Below the pieces are notes generated by a model, which was not told where the DNA came from, ran no database searches, and saw nothing but the letters and a program-made list of their open reading frames with translations. From positions 1-7,659 of the forward strand of contig JALUQR010000201.1 of the NCBI GenBank assembly GCA_027017505.1: a DNA stretch of 7,659 nt, in the 5' to 3' direction. Positions 1 to 5,846 of the stretch are shown in pieces. The translations under genes were made by a program, and so were the position numbers. Numbering within the stretch: the stretch's first letter is position 1; every line of letters starts with the position of its first letter. Source of the stretch: a bacterium. GTDB taxonomy: Bacteria; Desulfobacterota; GWC2-55-46; DRQE01.

Positions 1-395
1 CTGTGGAGATATTCGCAAGGGTGCTCAAGGAGTACAGGATACCTGGCAACATCATACAGACACAGATAGAGCTTGTAAGGGAGAAGGGCTATGCCATGTT
101 ACGCACACCCTCGCTTCAGGCAGAGCGCCTTGCCCAGCTCACCTCCATACTGGAGACCAGTGTTATGGACACCTTCTTCGTGGATGAGGACTCACCGGCG
201 AGGGGAAAGACCCTCGGTGAGCTTGACATACGCACAAAGACGGGTGGAGCAGTGGTCATAGCGGTTATAAGGGAAGGCAAACCCTATACCAACCCACCAG
301 GGGATTTCAGCCTTGAGGCAGGAGACATGCTGGTGGTCCTGGGAAGCCACGCAGAGCTTTCCACAGCAATGAAGATACTCAGGGAGGGACACTGA
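1..395 (+). CDS. C-terminal part of CPA2/KefB-type cation:proton antiporter (RCK_C/TrkA_C domain), 5' partial
   Basis: The reading frame is open from the window edge (complete codons from base 3) to a TGA at 393-395, so only the last ~130 residues are seen. The first ~45 residues (SVEIFARVLKEY..., then REKGYAMLR) match the helical linker that follows the Rossmann (RCK_N/TrkA_N) domain in KefB-like antiporters. The rest, from about residue 55 (FFVDEDSPARGKTLGEL) through GDFSLEAGDMLVVLGS, is an RCK_C domain, which in this family gates or regulates cation flux at the inner membrane in response to ligand. The membrane domain would lie upstream, outside the window. A TrkA-like K+ uptake subunit or an RCK-gated channel is the alternative; the helical linker favours the antiporter. 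The transporter gene follows after 11 bases, so the two are probably cotranscribed. Confidence 0.75.
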   Translation, partial: VEIFARVLKEYRIPGNIIQTQIELVREKGYAMLRTPSLQAERLAQLTSILETSVMDTFFVDEDSPARGKTLGELDIRTKTGGAVVIAVIREGKPYTNPPGDFSLEAGDMLVVLGSHAELSTAMKILREGH

Positions 396-406
396 AAAAA
401 CACACC

Positions 407-1816
407 ATGGAGGACTACAGAAGGAAACCCGTGCCACCGCCTAAGGGCATTGTTGCAGTGCTTGGGCCTGGTATCGTCTGGATGGCACTTGCACAGGGCA
501 GTGGAGAGCTTATATGGTGGCCATACATGGTGGCAAAGTACGGGCTTGCGTTTATCTTTCTTCTCATACCCGCATGTCTTCTTCAGTATCCACTGACATA
601 TTCCATAGGCTACTACACCCTTGCAACAGGTGAGAGCATCTTTCAGGGCTTTATAAGGCTTAACAGATACTTTGGCATGTTTCTGTGGCTTCTCATGACG
701 CTGTCCTTTCTGTGGTTTGGTGCCTTTGCCACCGCGGGAGGCACAGCCCTGGCAGAGCTTACAGACCTTCCCCATGGATGGTCCAGAAGGGGACAGACAC
801 TGTTCTGGGCATATCTCTCGATAGGGGTGTTTTTCACGGCCATTGTGTTAAGCAGAGTTGTCTATGTGCTTGTGGAAAGGTTCATGAAGCTTGTAGCCGT
901 GGTCACCATTACCGGGCTTCTGTGGGCATGCTCAACAGAGGAGGTCATCTCTGTGGTTCCCGAGTTTTTAAGGGGGCTGTTCACACCCACCCTCCATCTT
1001 CCAGAGGGCTGGCAGAGAGAGGATGCAACAAGGCTTCTTACCGCCATAACCTTTGCAGGGCTCGGCGGGTTCTGGACGCTTCTTTACTCCTACTGGATAA
1101 GGGATAAGGGCATGGGCATGGCAGGCCATGTGGGCAGAATAACAAGCCCCATAACCGCAAAACCAGAGGTTATACCAGATACAGGGTTCGTACCCGAAGA
1201 GGGTGAGAAAAACAGCAAACACTTTCGCCTCTGGAAGAGGTATCTTCTTCTGGACAGTGGCACAGGTATCTTTGGCAATATATTTACAACCCTTATGACA
1301 TGTCTTCTTGCCTACGCACTGCTTTATCCAAAGGGGCTTGTTCCAGAGGGCTACCAGATAGCGGTGGTGCAGAGCAGGTTCTTTGAGGTAAGCTGGGGAT
1401 GGCTCGGAACCGTGGTCTTCCTTGTGGTTGCATCTGCATTTCTGGCCGATACATGGCTTGCAACGGTGGATGGTGTAAGCCGTATGCAGGCAGACATAGT
1501 GCACACACTCTTTCCACCACTCAGGCGTTACGATGTTAGAACACTCTACTATGTGTTTCTTATTGCACTCACCATCGTAACATCTGTTACAATGGCCTTT
1601 GCCGCACCTGGCCCGCTGATACTGCTCAGCGCTGTTATAGGTTTTGCAGGCACTGTTATATTCACCGCAGGTATTATCGTGCTCAACCACTGGTATCTGC
1701 CCCGAAGGCTTCCCGTATGGGCAAGGGCAGGCAGGGGTGTGCTCTTTCTTATGATTCTCTGCCTTGTAGCATATCTGGGACTTGCGGTAAGCTATCTGTA
1801 TATAAGATTCTTCTGA
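407..1816 (+). CDS. Nramp-superfamily membrane transporter with non-canonical substrate motifs
   Basis: A 469-residue, strongly hydrophobic protein with about 11 predicted membrane helices. The N-terminus (GPGIVWMALAQGSGE, residues 20-34) aligns in style with the broken helix 1 of Nramp/SLC11 transporters. However, the canonical DPGN metal-binding motif there is replaced by GSGE (31-34). The region expected to be helix 6 (about 208-239, containing FAGLGGFW) lacks the MPH motif. A long polar loop (about 241-277) follows. By family it should move a cation or related solute across the cytoplasmic membrane by the LeuT-like mechanism. The missing ligands make Mn2+/Fe2+ transport uncertain, and Mg2+ or a non-metal substrate is possible, as in other divergent Nramp relatives. 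The ATG at 407 has no close Shine-Dalgarno; the AGGGAGGG at 381-388 is 18 bases away. Translation may therefore be coupled to the preceding gene. The stop TGA overlaps the Shine-Dalgarno of the next gene. Confidence 0.75.
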   Translation: MEDYRRKPVPPPKGIVAVLGPGIVWMALAQGSGELIWWPYMVAKYGLAFIFLLIPACLLQYPLTYSIGYYTLATGESIFQGFIRLNRYFGMFLWLLMTLSFLWFGAFATAGGTALAELTDLPHGWSRRGQTLFWAYLSIGVFFTAIVLSRVVYVLVERFMKLVAVVTITGLLWACSTEEVISVVPEFLRGLFTPTLHLPEGWQREDATRLLTAITFAGLGGFWTLLYSYWIRDKGMGMAGHVGRITSPITAKPEVIPDTGFVPEEGEKNSKHFRLWKRYLLLDSGTGIFGNIFTTLMTCLLAYALLYPKGLVPEGYQIAVVQSRFFEVSWGWLGTVVFLVVASAFLADTWLATVDGVSRMQADIVHTLFPPLRRYDVRTLYYVFLIALTIVTSVTMAFAAPGPLILLSAVIGFAGTVIFTAGIIVLNHWYLPRRLPVWARAGRGVLFLMILCLVAYLGLAVSYLYIRFF

Positions 1817-1823
1817 AAGGAGG
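1816..1823 (+). promoter_or_regulatory. Shine-Dalgarno AAAGGAGG deciding the hydratase-family start
   Basis: AAAGGAGG begins on the last base of the transporter stop codon. It lies only 1 base before an in-frame ATG (1825) but 10 bases before an in-frame TTG (1834). Spacings elsewhere in this window are 7-12 bases, so the TTG is the more likely start. Confidence 0.6.
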
Positions 1824-1833
1824 AATGCCAGCC

Positions 1834-2727
1834 TTGAAGGATTATAAGAGAAAGATACCCTGGGGAGTGATAATAATTACAGCAGGCTTTCTTGTTTTTC
1901 TTCTCTTACTTTACATATTAACAGGACACGGCAGAACCGATATAGAGGATACAGCCCGCAGACTTGCGGATGGCTACATAAAGGAATATCCCGTAAGCCC
2001 TCCAGAGGGACTCACCATGGAGAATGCCCTTGCGGTACAGATGGAGTTCATCCACAAGATAGGCAGGGTCTACGGCCAGGCGGTGGGCTACAAGGTGGGG
2101 CTTACAAACCCTGTGGTTCAGGCACGCTTCGGTGTGGATGAGCCCGTAATGGGGTTTCTCCTTGAAAGGATGCTTCGCCCGTCTCCTGCCACCGTGCCGT
2201 ACGGGTTTGGCACAAGGCTCATGCTCGAGGGAGACCTCATAGTGGAGATAAAAGATGAATCTGTGAACACCGCAGGCACCCCCAGAGAGGTGTTGAAGGG
2301 CATATCCAGGGTCATACCCTTTGTGGAACTGCCTGACCTTGTCTACAAAGAGGGCACAAAAGTTGATGCCCCGCTCGTTGTGGCCATAAATGTGGGTGCA
2401 AGGCTCGGAATCCTGGGTGAACCCATAGAGGTGGAGCCAACAGATGAGTGGCTCGAAAGGCTTTCTTCCTTCAGGGTGGTACTATACGATGAAGACCACA
2501 CACAGCTTGCAGAGGGCTCTGGCTCAGATGTTATGGGGCATCCGCTTAATGTTATAATCTGGCTTTCAAGCCACCTTAAAAGGCAGGGCAGAAAGCTTAA
2601 AAGGGGAGACATGGTGTCCGTTGGAAGCATCACCCCACCAGTAGAGGTAAAAAGGGGTAGAGTGAGGGCTGTATACAGGGGACTTGCAGAAAAGGGCGAT
2701 GTGGAGGTTAAGATAACCTTTGATTAG
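1834..2727 (+). CDS. Membrane-anchored 2-keto-4-pentenoate hydratase (MhpD)-family protein
   Basis: The protein has 297 residues from the TTG, or 300 from the ATG at 1825; numbering here is from that ATG. Residues 1-11 are basic and 12-33 form one hydrophobic helix without a lipobox, so the catalytic domain is probably anchored by an uncleaved signal anchor and faces the periplasm. The rest follows the MhpD/hydratase-decarboxylase branch of the fumarylacetoacetase fold: GYKVGLTN (88-95), FGVDEPVMG (102-110), a probable metal-binding E135-x-D137 with E168 (FVELPD), and the late signature GSGSDVMGHPL (231-241) with WLSSHL and RGDMVSVGS. Family members hydrate 2-hydroxypentadienoate or decarboxylate oxalocrotonate using Mg2+/Mn2+. 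No aromatic meta-cleavage genes are nearby and the family is normally soluble, so the substrate is unknown. It follows the transporter directly and overlaps the convergent DUF362 gene by 4 bases. Confidence 0.75.
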   Translation: MKDYKRKIPWGVIIITAGFLVFLLLLYILTGHGRTDIEDTARRLADGYIKEYPVSPPEGLTMENALAVQMEFIHKIGRVYGQAVGYKVGLTNPVVQARFGVDEPVMGFLLERMLRPSPATVPYGFGTRLMLEGDLIVEIKDESVNTAGTPREVLKGISRVIPFVELPDLVYKEGTKVDAPLVVAINVGARLGILGEPIEVEPTDEWLERLSSFRVVLYDEDHTQLAEGSGSDVMGHPLNVIIWLSSHLKRQGRKLKRGDMVSVGSITPPVEVKRGRVRAVYRGLAEKGDVEVKITFD

Positions 2728-3524
2728 TCCTCAACCACCGTTATATCCTCTGACATGCCGAGTATGCCGTGTGCCATGGCTATGTAGCCTATATCCTGGG
2801 GGTCTCTTCCAAGAAGCCGTGTGCCATAGGAATCCAGGGCAACGGGGTCTCTGCTGAGGGCTATGATACCAGGGCTGAACTGTGCACCACCCAGGTGGCT
2901 ATCACGCATGCCCCTTACTGCGTAGAGAATCGTCAGGTCTGGCGAGCGGTGGTTGTTGAGGTCAAATATGGATTCATCTATTCTTGTATGAAATGCGGAC
3001 TTTTTCCAGTATCCGCCACACCTGTAACGGGAGGGTGGCACAAACCCCATCATGTTCTTCATGGTAAGTGTTACACCTGCAAGGCTGTGTGCCTTTAACA
3101 CAGGTGCGGAGACTATGTAGTAATCCATGGCTATTGCGGGCAGATAGAGCTCCTTCCAGCGTGTAAGGTATGGCCTTACAAGTCTTGTGAGGGGTTCGTC
3201 GTTCAGGTCCAGAAGCCTTACACCCTTTTTCTCTCCAAGCAGATGATATCCCAGGTGTTTGAATACCTGATGGGTTGACAGCTCTGGAGAGCCCGTGCCC
3301 TCTGCAACCACTATCTCAAGCCCATCCCACCTTTCCCTGAAGCAATCCACGATTGCCTCAACAAACTCCACAGGCGTTGTAACAGGCGGGGCTATGGCAT
3401 CCACAAGGTTGGGCTTTATGAGGATGGACTTTCTGTCAGGCCTGAGCCCTGCCCTGTCAAGAAGTGCTCCAGTGGCACTTTTTACATCAGCCACATCCCT
3501 TGTTATGTATACCGCCTCCACCAT
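2724..3524 (-). CDS. DUF362 domain protein
   Basis: A 266-residue protein starting at the ATG whose complement is at 3522-3524 (MVEAVYITRDV). An in-frame GTG at 3542 would add six residues but has no Shine-Dalgarno. DUF362 hallmarks are present: an early LIKPNLV (followed by a PPVTTP segment), VAEGTGSPELST, KAHSLAGVTLTMKNMMG in the middle, and DPVALDSYG near the end. The family is widespread in anaerobes and its biochemical role is not established. Some members carry ferredoxin-type 4Fe-4S domains, but this one has only two scattered cysteines and no cluster motif, so it is the short form. There is no signal peptide or membrane helix, so it is probably cytoplasmic. It is single in its orientation, convergent with the hydratase gene (its TAA and the other gene's TAG share 2724-2727) and divergent from the radical SAM gene. 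Confidence 0.8.
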   Translation of the reverse strand: MVEAVYITRDVADVKSATGALLDRAGLRPDRKSILIKPNLVDAIAPPVTTPVEFVEAIVDCFRERWDGLEIVVAEGTGSPELSTHQVFKHLGYHLLGEKKGVRLLDLNDEPLTRLVRPYLTRWKELYLPAIAMDYYIVSAPVLKAHSLAGVTLTMKNMMGFVPPSRYRCGGYWKKSAFHTRIDESIFDLNNHRSPDLTILYAVRGMRDSHLGGAQFSPGIIALSRDPVALDSYGTRLLGRDPQDIGYIAMAHGILGMSEDITVVED

Positions 3525-3638
3525 AAGGCTTAAATTAACCACCGTTGTGTGGTACTGTCAAGTCCCAAAAAAGGGGTTTAATTTGGAGGTTCTATGAGAT
3601 AAAATAGAGCGTGAAAAAACATAAGGAGACATCCCGCG
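3525..3638. promoter_or_regulatory. Divergent intergenic region with candidate promoters and an imperfect inverted repeat
   Basis: This AT-rich stretch separates the DUF362 gene (minus) from the radical SAM gene (plus). On the plus strand TAAAAT at 3600-3605 is a good -10 match, with TTTAAT (3577-3582) as a weak -35 at 17 bases. On the minus strand a perfect TTGACA (complement of 3556-3561) is followed 17 bases later by TTAATT (complement of 3533-3538), a poor -10. If real, transcription would begin almost at the DUF362 ATG. AAATTAACC (3532-3540) and GGTTTAATTT (3575-3584) form an imperfect inverted repeat that could be an operator. None of this is more than a motif match. Confidence 0.35.
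3594..3602 (+). other. Possible leader minigene ATG-AGA-TAA
   Basis: A GGAGG at 3585-3589 sits 4 bases before ATG AGA TAA. This two-codon reading frame ends in a stop and lies 37 bases before the radical SAM start. It overlaps the candidate -10 box (3600-3605), so both cannot serve the same transcript. It may be chance or a relic of a lost gene start. Confidence 0.2.
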
Positions 3639-4841
3639 GTGCATACGGTTAAGCCCTACCTTATCTCGTATAATCTCACCAGAAGGTGTAACCTTAAGTG
3701 CAGGCACTGCTACCTCGATGCGGGAGAGCTTGAGGGCAGGTTTGATATGTCCACAGAAGAGGTGGTCTCTGTTATAGACTCCATTGCAGAGCTCAATCCC
3801 TCTGCCATGCTCATACTCACAGGTGGTGAGCCACTTCTAAGGGATGATATATTCCAGATAGTGTCCCATGCATCTGGCCGTGGGTTTACCGTGTTTATAG
3901 GCACAAACGGGACAGGGCTTTCAGCACACATGGTCAGAAGGCTTAAGGAGAGCGGGGCAAAGGGTGTGGGAATAAGCCTGGATTCTGTAAGGGAGGAGGT
4001 TCACGATGAGTTCAGAGGGGTTCGTGGTGCCTGGCGGGAGACCATGAGGGCTATGGACATACTCAACCAGGAGGGCATGCCCTTTCAGGTGCAGTTCAGT
4101 GTTACAGAAGAAAACAAGGGAGAGCTTAAGGATATGCTTCATCTTGCCCTCCAGAAGGGTGCAACCGCACTTAACATATTCTTTCTTGTATGCACTGGCA
4201 GGGGAGAGAAGTCCACGGACTTAAGCCCCTCGGAATACGAGGCGGTTATCACAGAGATTGCAGAACTCTCAAGGGACTATGAGGATAGAATCATGGTAAG
4301 GTCTCGCTGTGCCCCGCACATATTCAGGGTTGCAGACAGAATCAACCCGTCGCTTCTCAAGGGGCTTACAAGCGGGTGTATCGCTGCAAAGGGCTACATG
4401 AGGATAACACCCGATGGGTATGTAACCCCGTGTCCCTACATACCCGAGGATGGCTCAGAGGATATGAACATAAAACACAGAAGCATCAGGGATATATGGT
4501 ATGGCTCTGAGCTTTTTCAGCGCTTAAGAAGTGCAGAGCCTGGTGGAAAGTGCGGTGGCTGTGAGTACAGCGAACTCTGTGGTGGATGCAGGGCAAGGGC
4601 ACTTGCCCTTAAGGGTGACATAATGGCAGAAGACCCCATGTGCGGATACACACCACAGGAGTCCCCCAGGCAGAGAACGAAACCTGTGTGGACACAGTCT
4701 GCCCTTGAAAGACTCAACCGTATACCCTTTTTTATAAGACCCATGATAAAAGAGGGCATAGAACGATACGCCAGAATGAAGGGTATAAGGGAGATAACAC
4801 CAGAGCTTCTTTCAGAGCTCAAAAAGAGGTTCAGGAGGTAG
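3639..4841 (+). CDS. Radical SAM/SPASM protein with C-terminal PCP_red domain
   Basis: A 400-residue enzyme starting at a GTG 10 bases after GGAG (3625-3628); an upstream in-frame TGA at 3612 leaves no longer start. The radical SAM core carries C17-x3-C21-x2-C24 (RRCNLKCRHCY) for the SAM-binding 4Fe-4S cluster, plus TGGEP (61-65) and GISLDS (111-116). A SPASM region follows with C247, C265, C305-x2-C308-x5-C314-x2-C317 and C335, enough for auxiliary clusters. C224 is an additional cysteine. This layout resembles the AhbC/AhbD/NirJ haem-maturation enzymes and peptide-modifying SPASM proteins. Residues about 351-396 (WTQSALERLNRIPFFIRP..., IERYAR, ITPELL) match the PCP_red domain found at the end of dark-operative protochlorophyllide reductase subunit B. 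A cytoplasmic tetrapyrrole- or peptide-directed role is possible, but the substrate cannot be read from sequence. It is followed after 4 bases by galT. Confidence 0.85.
   Translation: MHTVKPYLISYNLTRRCNLKCRHCYLDAGELEGRFDMSTEEVVSVIDSIAELNPSAMLILTGGEPLLRDDIFQIVSHASGRGFTVFIGTNGTGLSAHMVRRLKESGAKGVGISLDSVREEVHDEFRGVRGAWRETMRAMDILNQEGMPFQVQFSVTEENKGELKDMLHLALQKGATALNIFFLVCTGRGEKSTDLSPSEYEAVITEIAELSRDYEDRIMVRSRCAPHIFRVADRINPSLLKGLTSGCIAAKGYMRITPDGYVTPCPYIPEDGSEDMNIKHRSIRDIWYGSELFQRLRSAEPGGKCGGCEYSELCGGCRARALALKGDIMAEDPMCGYTPQESPRQRTKPVWTQSALERLNRIPFFIRPMIKEGIERYARMKGIREITPELLSELKKRFRR
4833..4838 (+). promoter_or_regulatory. Shine-Dalgarno AGGAGG of galT
   Basis: AGGAGG lies in the last codons of the radical SAM gene, 7 bases before the GTG at 4846. 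It fixes that non-ATG start and implies cotranscription. Confidence 0.7.
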
Positions 4842-4845
4842 GGCT

Positions 4846-5616
4846 GTGTCTGAACTCAGGCTTAACCCTGTTACAAGGGAATGGGTGATAATAGCAAAGC
4901 AGAGGGCCAGAAGACCCCATGAGTTTACACGAAGCCATACCCCTGGTTCTCTGCCCTCGTATCTGAAGGCATGTCCCTTCTGCCCTGGAAACGAGGCCAT
5001 GACCCCACCAGAGAAGTTCCGCCTTGAGAAGAACGGAAAATGGATACTGAGGGTTGTGCCAAACAAGTATCCTGCCCTGAGCACCGAGGGCGAGAAGATA
5101 AGAAAAAGAGATGGCGTTAAACACACCATCACAGGGGTTGGCAGATGCGAGGTTATAATAGAAAGCCCGCTACACAACACAAGCCCTGCACACCTGCCAC
5201 TTGAACATGTGGAGGAGATAATAAGGGTCTACAGGGAACGCTTTCTTGAAGCTTACAGGGATCCCAGGGTGGAGCATGTCATAATATTCCGCAACCACGG
5301 AGAGGGTGCGGGCACCTCACTCGTACACCCCCATTCACAGCTCATAGCAACCCCTGTGGTTCCAGTGCAGTTCCGAGACAGGGTTAACGCTGGCATGCAT
5401 TACTTCGATGATACTGGAAACTGCCTTCTCTGTGACATAATAGATGCAGAGCTGAACGACCGTGTCAGGGTTATATTCGAGACCAAGTGTTTTATAACCT
5501 TCATCCCCCATGCAGCACTCTCGCCGTTTCACACCTGGATATTCCCCAGGCGTCACTGTGCGTCCTTTGCGGGTATAACCGACGAGGAGGTAAGAGAGCT
5601 TGCCCTGCACCTTTAA
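4846..5616 (+). CDS. galT: GalT-family nucleotidylyltransferase, N-terminal 256 residues; frame ends early at a +1 frameshift
   Basis: This frame encodes the first three quarters of a galactose-1-phosphate uridylyltransferase (HIT superfamily), which exchanges UMP (or AMP in some bacterial relatives) between a nucleotide sugar and a hexose 1-phosphate. The expected residues are all present: zinc ligands C43 and C46 (CPFC), H110 (ESPLHN) and H161, and the catalytic HPHSQ at 161-165, where H163 is the nucleophile. The frame hits TAA at 5614-5616, but the missing C-terminal quarter continues immediately in the +1 frame. Skipping one base after CTT (5611-5613) gives HLKNILAKLHAGL and a 332-residue protein, a normal length for the family. 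So the gene is a recent pseudogene, a sequencing error or a recoded gene. Removing a base from the A5 run does not repair it; the change must lie before the TAA. The GTG start is supported by AGGAGG 7 bases upstream. Confidence 0.85.
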   Translation: MSELRLNPVTREWVIIAKQRARRPHEFTRSHTPGSLPSYLKACPFCPGNEAMTPPEKFRLEKNGKWILRVVPNKYPALSTEGEKIRKRDGVKHTITGVGRCEVIIESPLHNTSPAHLPLEHVEEIIRVYRERFLEAYRDPRVEHVIIFRNHGEGAGTSLVHPHSQLIATPVVPVQFRDRVNAGMHYFDDTGNCLLCDIIDAELNDRVRVIFETKCFITFIPHAALSPFHTWIFPRRHCASFAGITDEEVRELALHL

Positions 5617-5845
5617 AAACATACTTGCAAAGCTCCACGCAGGACTCAATGACCCTGACTACAACTATGTGATACGCTCGAGCAGACCCATGGACATGGA
5701 AAATGAATACTGCCACTGGTATGTGAGCCTTGTGCCACGGCTCACACACACCGCAGGGTTTGAGCTTGGCACGGGGATGTACATAAACATAAGCGTGCCA
5801 GAGGAAAGTGCAGAGTTTCTGAAGGCCGTGGAGGTCTCTCTTTAA
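5600..5845 (+). CDS. galT: GalT C-terminal fragment in the +1 frame
   Basis: From base 5615 this frame holds the last 76 residues of GalT: KNILAKLHAGLNDPDYNY, then HWYVSLVPRL and GFELGTGMYINI, the second half of the C-terminal HIT-like domain. The whole segment is open and well conserved in style up to TAA at 5843-5845, which argues against long decay after the frameshift. An in-frame TTG at 5600 lies 9 bases after an AGGAGG (5585-5590), so separate translation as an 81-residue polypeptide is conceivable. That AGGAGG also encodes the Glu-Glu of DEEVREL, so it may be fortuitous. Either way it is part of the upstream gene rather than an independent family. The Nudix start follows the stop after 1 base. 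Confidence 0.75.
   Translation: MPCTFKNILAKLHAGLNDPDYNYVIRSSRPMDMENEYCHWYVSLVPRLTHTAGFELGTGMYINISVPEESAEFLKAVEVSL
5611..5617 (+). other. Frameshift site CTT-TAA-A in galT
   Basis: In the zero frame the codons are CAC CTT TAA; moving +1 after CTT reads AAA AAC and restores the family sequence. CTT followed by a stop codon, with slippage of tRNA-Leu from CUU to UUU, is the geometry of the known prfB (release factor 2) frameshift, whose site is CUU UGA. The stimulatory Shine-Dalgarno of prfB sits 3 bases before CUU; here the nearest AGGAGG (5585-5590) is 20 bases away, which weakens the recoding reading. Confidence 0.55.
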
Positions 5846-5846
5846 G

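Noticed and set aside
284..775. 163-residue minus-strand open frame
   Set aside because: It is antisense to the RCK_C domain and transporter start, with low-complexity basic composition and no ribosome site noted.
968..1690. 240-residue open frame on the minus strand, rich in Cys, His and Lys
   Set aside because: It lies wholly antisense to the membrane transporter, has no family resemblance, and its odd composition is what the complement of hydrophobic-codon DNA gives.
1717..1833. Upstream extension of the hydratase to the ATG at 1717
   Set aside because: It would overlap the transporter by 100 bases and add a residue stretch unlike the family; the strong Shine-Dalgarno at 1816-1823 marks the true start region.
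2769..3098. Plus-strand open frame with several cysteines inside the DUF362 gene
   Set aside because: The DUF362 reading frame on the other strand has family motifs throughout; this is its shadow.
3530..3610. Complete insertion sequence or MITE
   Set aside because: No transposase, no paired terminal repeats with target duplication, and the total spacer is too short; only a vague resemblance remains.
5615..5619. Homopolymer A5 as the cause of the galT frameshift
   Set aside because: Deleting an A keeps CTT TAA in frame and does not restore GalT; the defect must lie before 5614.
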